DNA from: UBA8612 sp045631965
GTDB taxonomy: Bacteria; Bacillota; Clostridia; Oscillospirales; Acutalibacteraceae
Assembly: GCA_045631965.1 (NCBI GenBank)
Contig: JAZQVR010000020.1
Span: 1 to 64,000 of the forward strand
DNA: 64,000 bases
Direction: 5' to 3'
A model generated the notes under the pieces. That model had not been told where the DNA came from. It saw only the letters and a program-made list of their open reading frames with translations, and ran no database searches. Positions 41,602 through 50,872 of this stretch are shown piece after piece; positions within the stretch are counted from its first letter, which is position 1; every line of letters begins with the position of its first letter. Both the position numbers and the translations under genes were made by a program.

Positions 41602-42588
41602 ATGTTAAGAGTTGCTATGCTTTCAAAATGGCACGTACACGCCGCAGGTTACGCAAGAGATATAAAAGCTACCGAAAAAGCTGAAATCACTGCCGTATGG
41701 GATGAGGATAAGGCAAGAGGTAATGATTGGGCAAAAGAGTTGAATGTTGACTTTGAACCCGATATAGATGTACTTCTCGCACGCGACGATGTTGACGCAG
41801 TAGTTTGCTGCACACCAACTACTATGCACGACGACATACTGGTTAAAGCTGCCAATGCAGGCAAACACATATTTACCGAAAAAGCACTTTCGACTACTGT
41901 TGAAGGATGCAAGAAGATTGCTGATGCAATCAGAGCAAATGGTGTTACATTTACGATTTCCTATCCGCAGTTATTTAATAAGTCCACCAAATTTATAAAG
42001 TCATATATCGATTCAGGAAAGCTCGGCACTGTTACTACAGTACGAATCCGCAACGCGCACAGCGGTGTCAGCAACGGTTGGTTGCCCGAATACTGGTTTG
42101 AAGAAAAAGATGCAGGCGGCGGTGCTATGATGGATCTCGGTTGTCACCCGATGTATCAACTTGCAGCGCTTTGCGGTAAGCCTAAGAGAATCAGTGCACT
42201 TTTCAACTCCCCTCTCGGTTCAAAAGTCGATGAAAACGCTGTAGCGATTATTGAATTTGAAAACGGTATTATCGGAATATCCGAAACAGGTTTTGATTCA
42301 TATTCTTCACCGCACCGTGTTGAGGTTTACGGCACAGAAGGTACAATTATTGAAAATGATTGGAAGCTCTCCATCAGGACAAGAGAAACTTCCGAATATT
42401 GCAACGGATTTTACGAACCTAAAGCTGAAGAAAACGATATAACTCCGATAGAAAAATTTGTAAATGCGTGCATTGACGGCACAGGTACACCTGAAGGACT
42501 TGACCTTGATGCCGCAACCGCACTTACACAGCTGCTTGAAAACGCATACATTTCCGATAAAAGCAACTCAACGGTAACAATAGACTAA
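41602..42588 (+). CDS. Gfo/Idh/MocA family oxidoreductase (2)
   Basis: The 328-residue NAD(P)-dependent oxidoreductase has AMLSKWHVHAAGYARDI at the N-terminus, FTEKALSTTVEGC (the EKP-like Lys motif reads EKA) and the second-domain DLGCHPMYQLAAL with the usual catalytic His. The EKA substitution is unusual. Substrates of this family are sugars or cyclitols. Next to iolC it may act on an inositol or deoxy-sugar. GGAGG precedes the ATG. Confidence 0.8.
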   Translation: MLRVAMLSKWHVHAAGYARDIKATEKAEITAVWDEDKARGNDWAKELNVDFEPDIDVLLARDDVDAVVCCTPTTMHDDILVKAANAGKHIFTEKALSTTVEGCKKIADAIRANGVTFTISYPQLFNKSTKFIKSYIDSGKLGTVTTVRIRNAHSGVSNGWLPEYWFEEKDAGGGAMMDLGCHPMYQLAALCGKPKRISALFNSPLGSKVDENAVAIIEFENGIIGISETGFDSYSSPHRVEVYGTEGTIIENDWKLSIRTRETSEYCNGFYEPKAEENDITPIEKFVNACIDGTGTPEGLDLDAATALTQLLENAYISDKSNSTVTID

Positions 42589-42595
42589 AATTTAA

Positions 42596-42631
42596 AACAG
42601 GACATCGGTAATTTTTTACCGATGTCCTGTT
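42596..42631. terminator. Bidirectional terminator between Gfo gene and clpE
   Basis: A 16-bp perfect stem (42596-42611 with 42616-42631) around TTTT, with T/A-rich flanks on both sides, between convergent genes. Confidence 0.85.
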
Positions 42632-42637
42632 AATTTA

Positions 42638-44938
42638 TTACATTGAAGTTATGACAATCTCATTACCGTCTACACCGAGAGAAACAGCCTTCAGCGGAGT
42701 TTCTGCATTATCCACAATAAGATTTGCTATCTTATCCTCAACACTTCTGCGTATTGCGTTGCGCAAATCGCGTGCACCTCGGGTACCGTTCTCACATTTA
42801 GCAGCAAGTGCTGAAGGCACGTCTTCGCTCCAAGAGAATTTTATGCCTTTATTTTGAAGTGGCTCAACAAGCTCGTCCAACATAAGAACTGCAATATCCT
42901 TATAGTTCTCTGCTGTAAGGTCATTGAACACAGCAATCTCATCAACCCTGCCGATAAACTCGGGACGTAAAAATTCGCGAAGAGCTTTCATAGCTCTGTC
43001 CGTTGTAGCTTCGCTCTTGCTCTTGGCAAAGCCGAGAGAGCCGTCTTTCCTGTCACTTCCTGCATTTGACGTCATGATAATTACTGTGTTTTCAAAGCTG
43101 ACAGTCCTGCCCTGAGCATCGTTTATCTTGCCTTCATCAAGAATCTGAAGAAGGATATTCATAACATCGGGGTGAGCTTTTTCGATTTCATCAAAAAGGA
43201 TTACCGAATACGGCTTTCTGCGCACTTTTTCAGTAAGCTGACCTGCTTCGTCATAACCAACATATCCGGGAGGAGAACCGATAATTCTTGAAACACTGTG
43301 CTTTTCCATAAACTCAGACATATCGAGCCTGATAAGTGTTTCCGGGGTATCAAAAAGCTCCTGCGAGAGAAGCTTCACAAGCTCGGTTTTACCTACACCT
43401 GTAGGACCGACAAAGATAAACGATGACGGTCTGCGTCTGGGACTGATCTGTACCCTGCCACGCTTGATAGCCGAAGCTACAAGCTTTATTGCTTCATCCT
43501 GACCTATAAGCTTTGCTTTAAGTCTGTTTTCAAGATCAGCAAGACGGCGAAGATCGCTCTCAATTACTTTCTGTGCAGGAATACCTGTCCAGAGCTGAAT
43601 AACCTTTGCAATATCATCTTCCGTTACATTATTATCGGCAGCAAGTACAGAGAGATTATTAATCTCGTTCTCACAAGCCATTATTTCAGCTTTCACTTTG
43701 GATACTGCTTCGTAATCGATTTCTTTTTCTTCCGAAAGTCGCTGATGCTCAACTTTAAGAGAAGCAAGTCGTTTTTCAGCCATCTCACACATACTGATAT
43801 ACTTATTGCGAAGGTTTGCACAAGTACATGCTTCATCAAGCAAATCTATAGCCTTATCGGGTAGAAACCGGTCATTGATATATCGCTCGGATAGTATAAC
43901 CGCACTATATACCAGAGAATCGTTTATTTTTACTCTATGGTAATTTTCATAATAATCTTTAATACCGAGAAGCACCTTATAGGTATCTTCAACTGAAGGT
44001 TCTTCAACCTTTACAGGCTGAAGTCTGCGCTCAAGAGCGGCATCCTTCTCAATATACTTACGGTATTCGGTAAAAGTAGTAGCACCGATGATCTGAATCT
44101 CACCGCGGGAAAGAGCGGGCTTGAGGATATTCGCCGCATTCATTGAACCTTCGGCATCACCTGTACCGACAAGATTATGAACCTCATCGATAAACAGAAT
44201 TATATTACCCTCAGACTTCACTTCGTCAACAAGACCCTTGATTCTGCTCTCAAACTGACCTCTGAACTGTGTACCTGCAACAAGCGCGGTAAGGTCAAGC
44301 AAATGAATTTCTTTATCAGCAAGCTTCGCAGGCACATCGCCGCTTGCAATACGCAGAGCAAGACCTTCGGCAATTGCAGTTTTACCTACACCGGGCTCAC
44401 CGATAAGACAGGGATTATTCTTTGAACGGCGGCAAAGAATCTGTACCGAACGGTAAATTTCATTATCTCTGCCGATTATTCTGTCAATCTTGCCATCTTT
44501 TGCCTTGGCGGTAAGATTTGTACAATATAAAGAAAGATATTTTCTTTTGTTTTCGTCGGGCTTCTTTTTCTTCTTACCGAAACCACGCTTTTTTTCTTCG
44601 GGCGGAGTATTAACCTCACCCTCTTCGGCGTCCTCAATTTCAGGTCCGTTATCAGAAAGATTCATAAAATTCTGCATAAACGGAAAAGTGGGTGCACCGC
44701 CGTTTTCAAAAGCACCCTCGTCGATACCCTCCATAGCAGCATCCATCTGCTCGGTAACAGCATCGACCTCTTCTTCGGTTATGCCCATACTTTCCATCAT
44801 CTGCTTGATGGGACCAATATTCATTTCCATAGCACATTTAAGACAGAGACCCTCGGGTGTGGTCTGACCGTTTTCAACACGCTGGATAAATATAACTGCC
44901 GGACGTTGATTGCATTTACTGCACATCATTCTTTTCAT
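42638..44938 (-). CDS. clpE: ClpE-type AAA+ chaperone/protease subunit
   Basis: The 766-residue Hsp100 ATPase opens with a zinc-finger (CSKC...CLKC, residues 6-9 and 36-39) as in ClpE, then an acidic Met/Glu-rich linker in place of the Clp N domain. Two AAA+ modules follow: Walker A1 GEPGVGKTAIAEG and A2 GPTGVGKTELV. The LGF in KDGSLGFAK is probably the ClpP-docking loop. It unfolds proteins for ClpP. The lack of a canonical N-domain and UVR motif argues for ClpE rather than ClpC. It is the last gene of the long minus-strand run. Confidence 0.85.
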   Translation of the reverse strand: MKRMMCSKCNQRPAVIFIQRVENGQTTPEGLCLKCAMEMNIGPIKQMMESMGITEEEVDAVTEQMDAAMEGIDEGAFENGGAPTFPFMQNFMNLSDNGPEIEDAEEGEVNTPPEEKKRGFGKKKKKPDENKRKYLSLYCTNLTAKAKDGKIDRIIGRDNEIYRSVQILCRRSKNNPCLIGEPGVGKTAIAEGLALRIASGDVPAKLADKEIHLLDLTALVAGTQFRGQFESRIKGLVDEVKSEGNIILFIDEVHNLVGTGDAEGSMNAANILKPALSRGEIQIIGATTFTEYRKYIEKDAALERRLQPVKVEEPSVEDTYKVLLGIKDYYENYHRVKINDSLVYSAVILSERYINDRFLPDKAIDLLDEACTCANLRNKYISMCEMAEKRLASLKVEHQRLSEEKEIDYEAVSKVKAEIMACENEINNLSVLAADNNVTEDDIAKVIQLWTGIPAQKVIESDLRRLADLENRLKAKLIGQDEAIKLVASAIKRGRVQISPRRRPSSFIFVGPTGVGKTELVKLLSQELFDTPETLIRLDMSEFMEKHSVSRIIGSPPGYVGYDEAGQLTEKVRRKPYSVILFDEIEKAHPDVMNILLQILDEGKINDAQGRTVSFENTVIIMTSNAGSDRKDGSLGFAKSKSEATTDRAMKALREFLRPEFIGRVDEIAVFNDLTAENYKDIAVLMLDELVEPLQNKGIKFSWSEDVPSALAAKCENGTRGARDLRNAIRRSVEDKIANLIVDNAETPLKAVSLGVDGNEIVITSM

Positions 44939-44963
44939 TACTTAATTTACTCCTGGAACACTT

Positions 44964-45581
44964 TTATTTCTTGGAAAATTTTTTCTTACACTGTCTGACT
45001 ACATCGGGAATATAGGAAACAAATGCAACAAGTGTAAGTATAACAGATATAACGATGAGTACTACGCATACTGTCGAAGGAAGAGTGAAAACTTTCTGGG
45101 AAAGAACACCAACTTCGGGGCCGAAAAGGAAGAGAATTACCATAACACCGTAGAAGAAGAATGTTGATACTTTTCCGTATATTTCAGCAGCACTCGGAAC
45201 CATACCGAGAGAAAGCATAATCACACCGCCAACAACAAATATTGCTTCTTTTACAAGGAAAACAAGGAACACCCAGCTGAATGTTTTCATAAGGGAATCA
45301 TTGCACTCGTTAAATTCAAGGAAGAGAAGGATTGCAAGAGTTATCTGTGTAATCTTATCGGCAAGAGGGTCAAGAAGTTTACCAAGATCACTGACCTGAT
45401 TGAATCTGCGTGCGATTTTACCGTCAACAAAGTCGGTGAGACCTGAAACAACAATTGCAACAAGCGCCCAACCTAGATAACCCTGACGGAAAAGTATTGC
45501 AAAAACAGGGACAAGAAGAATTCTGACATAAGAAATTAAATTCGGAATGGTATTCCAATCTTTTAAATAACGTTTAACCAT
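44964..45581 (-). CDS. pgsA: CDP-diacylglycerol-glycerol-3-phosphate phosphatidyltransferase
   Basis: The 205-residue integral membrane enzyme makes phosphatidylglycerol phosphate. The CDP-alcohol phosphatidyltransferase signature D-x2-DG-x2-AR-x8-G-x3-D-x3-D is intact (DFVDGKIARRFNQ, then LLDPLAD). The start MVKRYLKDWNTIPNLIS fits the family. Confidence 0.94.
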   Translation of the reverse strand: MVKRYLKDWNTIPNLISYVRILLVPVFAILFRQGYLGWALVAIVVSGLTDFVDGKIARRFNQVSDLGKLLDPLADKITQITLAILLFLEFNECNDSLMKTFSWVFLVFLVKEAIFVVGGVIMLSLGMVPSAAEIYGKVSTFFFYGVMVILFLFGPEVGVLSQKVFTLPSTVCVVLIVISVILTLVAFVSYIPDVVRQCKKKFSKK

Positions 45582-45600
45582 AAATGTATCTCTCCTATAA

Positions 45601-46284
45601 TTATTTTACTATATCACTTATAATATCACAAATAAATGAATTTTCAATAGCCTGAACAATCTCAACATCAATATTGAATTTATTTAACAACTGCGCAACA
45701 AAGTTTAAAGCAACTGCCAATGAGAAAACAACAAATAAGCCCTTGAGAAAACCCAATACTCCGCCTAAAGCTTTGTTAAGCTGCTTTAATGCAGGTATAT
45801 CTACAAATTTGCATATAATACGCGAAACGATGCCCAACAAAAATCTTAAAATCAAGAAAATTATAATGTAGCAAATAAGTTTCAATACCAATATAATAAC
45901 GGGACTTATAAATTTATCTGAAATTTTTTCCGCTATTTTATGAGTTGAAAGGTCTTTTTCTTTTAATTCATCAACAGTATCCTCAATTTCCTTGTTGCCT
46001 AAATGTTCAACTACAAAATCAGGAATTGATTCAACTACCGAATCATAATCAATGTCTTCAGGAAGATTATTTTCGACTTTTTCAACAACAAAATCGGAAA
46101 TAAAGCTATCATAGCACCATTCGGCAACAGGCTCATTAAGAGAAGATGCAACAACAAAAGCTAATAATACGCTGACAAGTGAAAGTGCACACTTTAAAAA
46201 GCCTTTCCTTATTGCAGTAAGCGTGCTGATAACCAATAATACAGCAAACAGAAGGTCAATTCCAAACTGAGAAAAAAATTCCAA
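45601..46284 (-). CDS. CvpA-family membrane protein
   Basis: The 227-residue membrane protein has helices at residues 8-24 and 30-48 and a C-terminal pair (about 128-150 and 185-212). The order and lengths match CvpA/DUF-type proteins linked to colicin V production and cell-envelope processes. Between them is an acidic extracytoplasmic stretch. The role is unknown. It lies between pgsA and a DUF5711 gene. Confidence 0.75.
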   Translation of the reverse strand: MEFFSQFGIDLLFAVLLVISTLTAIRKGFLKCALSLVSVLLAFVVASSLNEPVAEWCYDSFISDFVVEKVENNLPEDIDYDSVVESIPDFVVEHLGNKEIEDTVDELKEKDLSTHKIAEKISDKFISPVIILVLKLICYIIIFLILRFLLGIVSRIICKFVDIPALKQLNKALGGVLGFLKGLFVVFSLAVALNFVAQLLNKFNIDVEIVQAIENSFICDIISDIVK

Positions 46285-46300
46285 CTTAATACCCCCTAAT

Positions 46301-47578
46301 TCAACTTATATCAGTATCAACAGCAAGCTGTCTGATTGTACCGAAACAAAGAGCATAACAGTATTTTCCGCTTACAGTAACATCCTGTGCAGGTGCATCA
46401 AGCTGAGACTGACCGATTAACACACCTTTTTTATTGTAGGTATGCACCATATTATTACCGTCAACAAAACATAAAGTTTTACCGTCATAATCAATGCATT
46501 CAATCGAGCTCGGAATATCAACACCGTAGATCTTATCTCCGTTACTGTCATACAGTGCAATAGTGCCGGAATCTATGCTGCCGTATTTAGATAATGCAAC
46601 AGCAAAATTTCCGTTCGGATCACTATCAAAACGTGAAACAGTATTATAACCAAAATCTATTTTTTCTTTAACTTTACCATCTTGTATTATGCTGAAATAA
46701 TTTTCACCGACAACAATTATGTTTTCCTTTGAACTGTAAAACACATTATTAAGCGACTCACCTGTAAATTCAAGCGATGTAACGATACTTTCCTGCTTAA
46801 TATCCAATACATAGAGTTTTGAATATATACCTGCATTTTTTGAACCGATACCAATTACAGCCAATTTTTTGCTGTCGGGTGAAAACGAAAGACCGATTAT
46901 GTATTCATCAGCACATTTGAAATCAAACAGCTTTTCGTAGTCAGAATCGTAAACTGAAACCATACTTGAAGAACCGCTGTCATTAACAGAAAAAGCATAC
47001 TTACCCTTTTTGCTGACTGTGCAGGCAAATACTTCGTTATGCAATTCTGCAGAGTGCAACTGCTCACTGTGATCATTAATCGTATATCTGCCTGTAACAC
47101 GGTCACAAATAAGAATTCTGCCGGCACCGACAAAAGCCATAGGCTTGGAATAAGAATGAGGATAATTTGCAATTTCTTTTGCTGTTTTATTCAACAGCGA
47201 CGTTTCATTTTTCTGCAAAAGCACAACAGTTTCGCCAAGCATAAACATATCGTCAACACTGCCTGAACCAACATCAATCGGATAGCCGTCACCTGCCTGA
47301 AGATTCAGAAAAAACTCTTTGACAGAATCAACAATCTTACTGAACGTCACATTACCTAACGAACCTGCAGCAATAAACAACAGCGATGATATTACCATAA
47401 TAATCAGCAATATCTTTGCAATTGTACTTGTCTTTTTTATTGCTACTTTGCGTTTTTCTTTTTTTGCGTCCGCTTTTTTTTGTTGTTCTTCACGTTCTTT
47501 GGCTCTCGCGGCAGAACGTGCCCGCATTCGTTTTTCTTCTTCATCTGAAAAGCCACGCTTCTTTGAGCTATCATCCAT
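46301..47578 (-). CDS. DUF5711 family membrane-anchored protein
   Basis: The 425-residue protein has a basic, Lys/Glu-rich coiled-coil N-terminus (about 1-55), one transmembrane helix (about 57-77) and a beta-propeller-like extracytoplasmic domain with repeated strand motifs (e.g. SFSPDSKKLAVIG). This matches DUF5711. The function is unknown. The ATG at 47578 was chosen over GTG 47587, which sits too near AAAGG. It overlaps truA by 8 bases. Confidence 0.75.
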   Translation of the reverse strand: MDDSSKKRGFSDEEEKRMRARSAARAKEREEQQKKADAKKEKRKVAIKKTSTIAKILLIIMVISSLLFIAAGSLGNVTFSKIVDSVKEFFLNLQAGDGYPIDVGSGSVDDMFMLGETVVLLQKNETSLLNKTAKEIANYPHSYSKPMAFVGAGRILICDRVTGRYTINDHSEQLHSAELHNEVFACTVSKKGKYAFSVNDSGSSSMVSVYDSDYEKLFDFKCADEYIIGLSFSPDSKKLAVIGIGSKNAGIYSKLYVLDIKQESIVTSLEFTGESLNNVFYSSKENIIVVGENYFSIIQDGKVKEKIDFGYNTVSRFDSDPNGNFAVALSKYGSIDSGTIALYDSNGDKIYGVDIPSSIECIDYDGKTLCFVDGNNMVHTYNKKGVLIGQSQLDAPAQDVTVSGKYCYALCFGTIRQLAVDTDIS

Positions 47579-48326
47579 AATACTCACATCCTTTATAGTA
47601 AACTTTATTCAAATATAATCCTTGAGGCGGTGCGGTAATACCGGCCTGAGAACGATCAAGCGAATCAATTATTTTGCCGATTGAATCAGGTTTGATTTTA
47701 CCCAGCGATATATCGGTAAGAGTACCAACCATAATCCGCACCATATTATACAGAAAGCCGTCGGCCTCAACCGACATCTTTATCATATCGTCTTCACGTA
47801 TAACGAAAAAAGCCTTAACAGTCCTGACAGTCGTCTGTACACTGCTTCCGACAGAGCAAAAGGCTTTGAAATCGTGCGTACCGCAAAAAGCCTGAGCCTG
47901 TCCGTTAAGGAAATCAGCATCAATTTTTTTATTAAAAGACCAACATCGTCCGTGCATAAAAGGATCAGGCACAGGAGTGTTGCGTATAAGATACACGTAC
48001 TCTTTACCTATGCAATCATATCTTGCGTGGAAATCGTAATCAACCTCATGACAGGAAACCACACTGATATCGCAAGGCAAATACGCATTAAGCCCTCTGA
48101 CAACTACATCACAAGGCAACTTACTTTCAGTACGTATGTTGCAGCAGTACATATTCGCGTGCACACCTGCATCTGTACGACTGCAACCGGTAATATTTTC
48201 ACGCACACAAAACAGCTTCTCTACAGCATCCTGAAGCGTTTGCTGAACCGAAGGAGCATTTGTCTGCACCTGCCAGCCACTGTAAGAAGTGCCGAGATAT
48301 TTTATTGTAAGAAGTAAATTTCTCAA
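47571..48326 (-). CDS. truA: tRNA pseudouridine synthase A
   Basis: This protein of about 251 residues makes pseudouridine at positions 38-40 of tRNA. The catalytic Asp is in CSRTDAGVHAN, and YNMVRIMVGTL is a conserved family motif. The TTG at 48326 reads MRNLLLTIKYLGTSYSGWQVQ, the usual beginning; a GTG at 48338 would add four residues. Neither start has a strong RBS. It follows ecfT closely. Confidence 0.93.
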   Translation of the reverse strand: MRNLLLTIKYLGTSYSGWQVQTNAPSVQQTLQDAVEKLFCVRENITGCSRTDAGVHANMYCCNIRTESKLPCDVVVRGLNAYLPCDISVVSCHEVDYDFHARYDCIGKEYVYLIRNTPVPDPFMHGRCWSFNKKIDADFLNGQAQAFCGTHDFKAFCSVGSSVQTTVRTVKAFFVIREDDMIKMSVEADGFLYNMVRIMVGTLTDISLGKIKPDSIGKIIDSLDRSQAGITAPPQGLYLNKVYYKGCEYYG

Positions 48327-48344
48327 ATAAAACACCAACCAAAA

Positions 48345-49163
48345 TCAAATCAAGTGAACAAAAAAGTAATTAAGCAAAATCACACCGGCAATTATACATA
48401 ACATTGCAAAAACAAACAATAAATCAAGATAAGAGAACTTCATCTGTTTCATTCTTGTCCTGTTGTTGCCGCCTGTATAACAGCGGCACTCCATGGCAAA
48501 AGCCAATTCGTATGCTCGCCTGAACGACGAAACAAATAGCGGAACAAGTATCGGTACAAGTGATTTCGCACGCTGAACGAGATTACCGCTTTCTAGGTCA
48601 GCACCTCTCGCCTTCTGTGCATTCATTATTTTGTCAATTTCTTCAATAAGTGTAGGAATAAACCTGAGAGCCAGTGTCATCATCATCGCCAAGGTATGAA
48701 CCTGAATTTTAAATATTTTAAGCGGTGACAACAACCTCTCGATTGCATCGGTAAGCATTGTAGGTGTAGTTGTAAAAGTCATAAGTGAACTGCCGATAAT
48801 AAGGCAGGCTATTCTGACTGTCATAAAAATTGCGGTATACAATCCCTTATCGGTTATCTTTAGAAAAGTACCGGGGAACAACACATTTCCGTCGGTTATA
48901 TAAAAGAGGTTAAGTGCTGCAGTAATGCAAATTATCATCAATATTGCTCTGAGACTTTTTATAAGCATCTTCATCGGTACACCGGAAATAAGCATACCGA
49001 CAAACAAAAATCCAGCCATAAGACCTAATGCCCAAAAATTCTTACAAAAGAATATCAGCAAGATAAATACAAGCGTGAGAACAATTTTATTGCGGGGGTC
49101 CATTTTATGAAGCAATGATTTTCCGGGATAAAACTGTCCTATCGATATTCCTCTCATCAGCAC
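48345..49163 (-). CDS. ecfT: Energy-coupling factor transporter transmembrane subunit
   Basis: The 272-residue membrane subunit has about five helices and two cytoplasmic coupling motifs with A-R-G (AQKARGADLE). It links the EcfA ATPases to substrate-binding S components for vitamins and other micronutrients. It opens MLMRGISIGQFYPGKSLLHKMDPR, a typical EcfT start. It overlaps ecfA2 by a few bases. Confidence 0.93.
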   Translation of the reverse strand: MLMRGISIGQFYPGKSLLHKMDPRNKIVLTLVFILLIFFCKNFWALGLMAGFLFVGMLISGVPMKMLIKSLRAILMIICITAALNLFYITDGNVLFPGTFLKITDKGLYTAIFMTVRIACLIIGSSLMTFTTTPTMLTDAIERLLSPLKIFKIQVHTLAMMMTLALRFIPTLIEEIDKIMNAQKARGADLESGNLVQRAKSLVPILVPLFVSSFRRAYELAFAMECRCYTGGNNRTRMKQMKFSYLDLLFVFAMLCIIAGVILLNYFFVHLI

Positions 49164-50020
49164 TTGCCTCCTTTCAGAAGAGATACAAGTCTGTTACATC
49201 CGTCAGCTACTGAGTATACATTTGTTGCAATATCAATACCCTTCGCTTTGAGTTTCATAAAAATACGTGTAACCTGCGGTACATTAAGACCCATTTGTTC
49301 AAGCTCATCGGCATGCGAAAATACATTTTCAACGGTATCGTACATCGCTACCTGCGATTTATTCATTACAAGTATCTTTGTAGCAACACCCGCAACATCT
49401 TCCATACTATGTGAAACAAGCAAAACCGTACTTCCGGTTTTATGTCTGTAGTCAACAATCATATCAAGAATTTCTTGTCTGCCTTTGGGGTCAAGACCCG
49501 CTGTGGGTTCATCAAGAATAAGTATTTTGGGATTCATCGCCATTACTCCGGCAATTGCCGCACGGCGTTTTTCACCACCCGAAAGATCAAACGGAGATTT
49601 TTCAAGCAACTCTTTTTTTAAGCCGACATATTCTGCCGCACGTAAAACACTTGAATCAATTTCTTCATCCGACATACCCATATTTCTCGGGCCGAAAGAA
49701 ATATCTTTATATACAGTCTCTTCAAACAGCTGATATTCGGGATACTGAAAGCACAAACCGACCTTAAAACGGATCGAACGTATCTTTTTCTTATTTGCCC
49801 AGATATCCTCACCGTCAATTTCAACAGTACCCGCAGTAGGCCTAAGAAGACCGTTAAGATGCTGAACAAGGGTGCTTTTACCGGAGCCTGTGTGACCGAT
49901 TATGCCAACAAGCTCTCCGCTTTCAATATCAAGATTTATATTCTGTATTGCACTCACACTGAGAGGTGTACCCTCACTATAAGTGTGAGAAACATTTTTG
50001 AGCGAAATTATCGGCATCAT
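49157..50020 (-). CDS. ecfA2: Energy-coupling factor ATPase 2
   Basis: The 287-residue ABC ATPase has Walker A GHTGSGKSTL, signature LSGGEKRRAA and Walker B ILILDEPTAG. The opening ISLKNVSHTYSEGTPLSVSAIQ is that of EcfA2/CbiO2. It pairs with EcfA1 to power group II ECF transporters. AAGGAG precedes two adjacent ATG codons (MMP). Confidence 0.94.
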   Translation of the reverse strand: MMPIISLKNVSHTYSEGTPLSVSAIQNINLDIESGELVGIIGHTGSGKSTLVQHLNGLLRPTAGTVEIDGEDIWANKKKIRSIRFKVGLCFQYPEYQLFEETVYKDISFGPRNMGMSDEEIDSSVLRAAEYVGLKKELLEKSPFDLSGGEKRRAAIAGVMAMNPKILILDEPTAGLDPKGRQEILDMIVDYRHKTGSTVLLVSHSMEDVAGVATKILVMNKSQVAMYDTVENVFSHADELEQMGLNVPQVTRIFMKLKAKGIDIATNVYSVADGCNRLVSLLKGGKC

Positions 50021-50871
50021 TTACTCCTTAAAAGCTTATAAATCGCTTCGGCACATTCATTTTCATCAAGAAGATCTGTAGGAATATCAATCCCTTGAGC
50101 ATTAAGAGCACAGGAAAGCTGAGTAGCCTGCGGAATATCAAGACCGACATTGATAAGTTTTTCCGACTGAGAAAAAACTTCGCGCGGCGTACCATCCATT
50201 ATTACTTTACCACTGTCCATAACAACAACACGGTCAGCTGTTACAGCTTCATCCATAAAATGAGTAACAAGAACAACTGTAATGCCCATTTCTTTGTTGA
50301 GTTTTTTAATCGTTGAGAGCACTTCCTGCCTGCCGTTAGGATCAAGCATAGCCGTCGGTTCATCAAGCACAATGCACTCTGTCTGCATAGCAATTACACC
50401 TGCGATAGCAACACGCTGTTTCTGACCGCCTGAAAGCTTATGCGGCTCACTGTTACGAAATTCATACATATTGACAGCCTTTAACGCATCATCAACGCGA
50501 CGTCTTATCTCTGAAGGCTCAACACCAAGATTTTCCGGACCAAAGGCAACATCATCCTCGACAATTGTAGCAACAATCTGATTATCTGGGTTCTGAAAAA
50601 CCATACCGACAGTCCTTCTGATTTCATCGGTAAATTTTTCGTCAGCGGTATCCATTCCGTTAACCGTGATTTTTCCGCTTTCGGGTATATTTATCGCATT
50701 TGTAAGCTTAGCAAGAGTTGATTTGCCAGAGCCGTTATGACCAAGAACTGCAACAAAGCTCCCTTTTTCGATACTTAAAGTAACATTATCAACGGCAAGC
50801 GGCAGCTGCTTTCCCTCATCATCTGCTTCATATCTGAAGCAGACATTTTCAAAATCAATTATACTTCCCAT
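50017..50871 (-). CDS. ecfA1: Energy-coupling factor ATPase 1
   Basis: The 284-residue ABC ATPase has Walker A GHNGSGKSTL, signature LSGGQKQRVA and Walker B CIVLDEPTAM. The ATG at 50871 (MGSIIDFENV) was chosen: it has GGAGA, matches the family start, and lies one base after the upstream stop; an in-frame start at 50979 lies inside the methyltransferase gene. Overlap with ecfA2 is 4 bases. Confidence 0.94.
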   Translation of the reverse strand: MGSIIDFENVCFRYEADDEGKQLPLAVDNVTLSIEKGSFVAVLGHNGSGKSTLAKLTNAINIPESGKITVNGMDTADEKFTDEIRRTVGMVFQNPDNQIVATIVEDDVAFGPENLGVEPSEIRRRVDDALKAVNMYEFRNSEPHKLSGGQKQRVAIAGVIAMQTECIVLDEPTAMLDPNGRQEVLSTIKKLNKEMGITVVLVTHFMDEAVTADRVVVMDSGKVIMDGTPREVFSQSEKLINVGLDIPQATQLSCALNAQGIDIPTDLLDENECAEAIYKLLRSK

Positions 50872-50872
50872 T

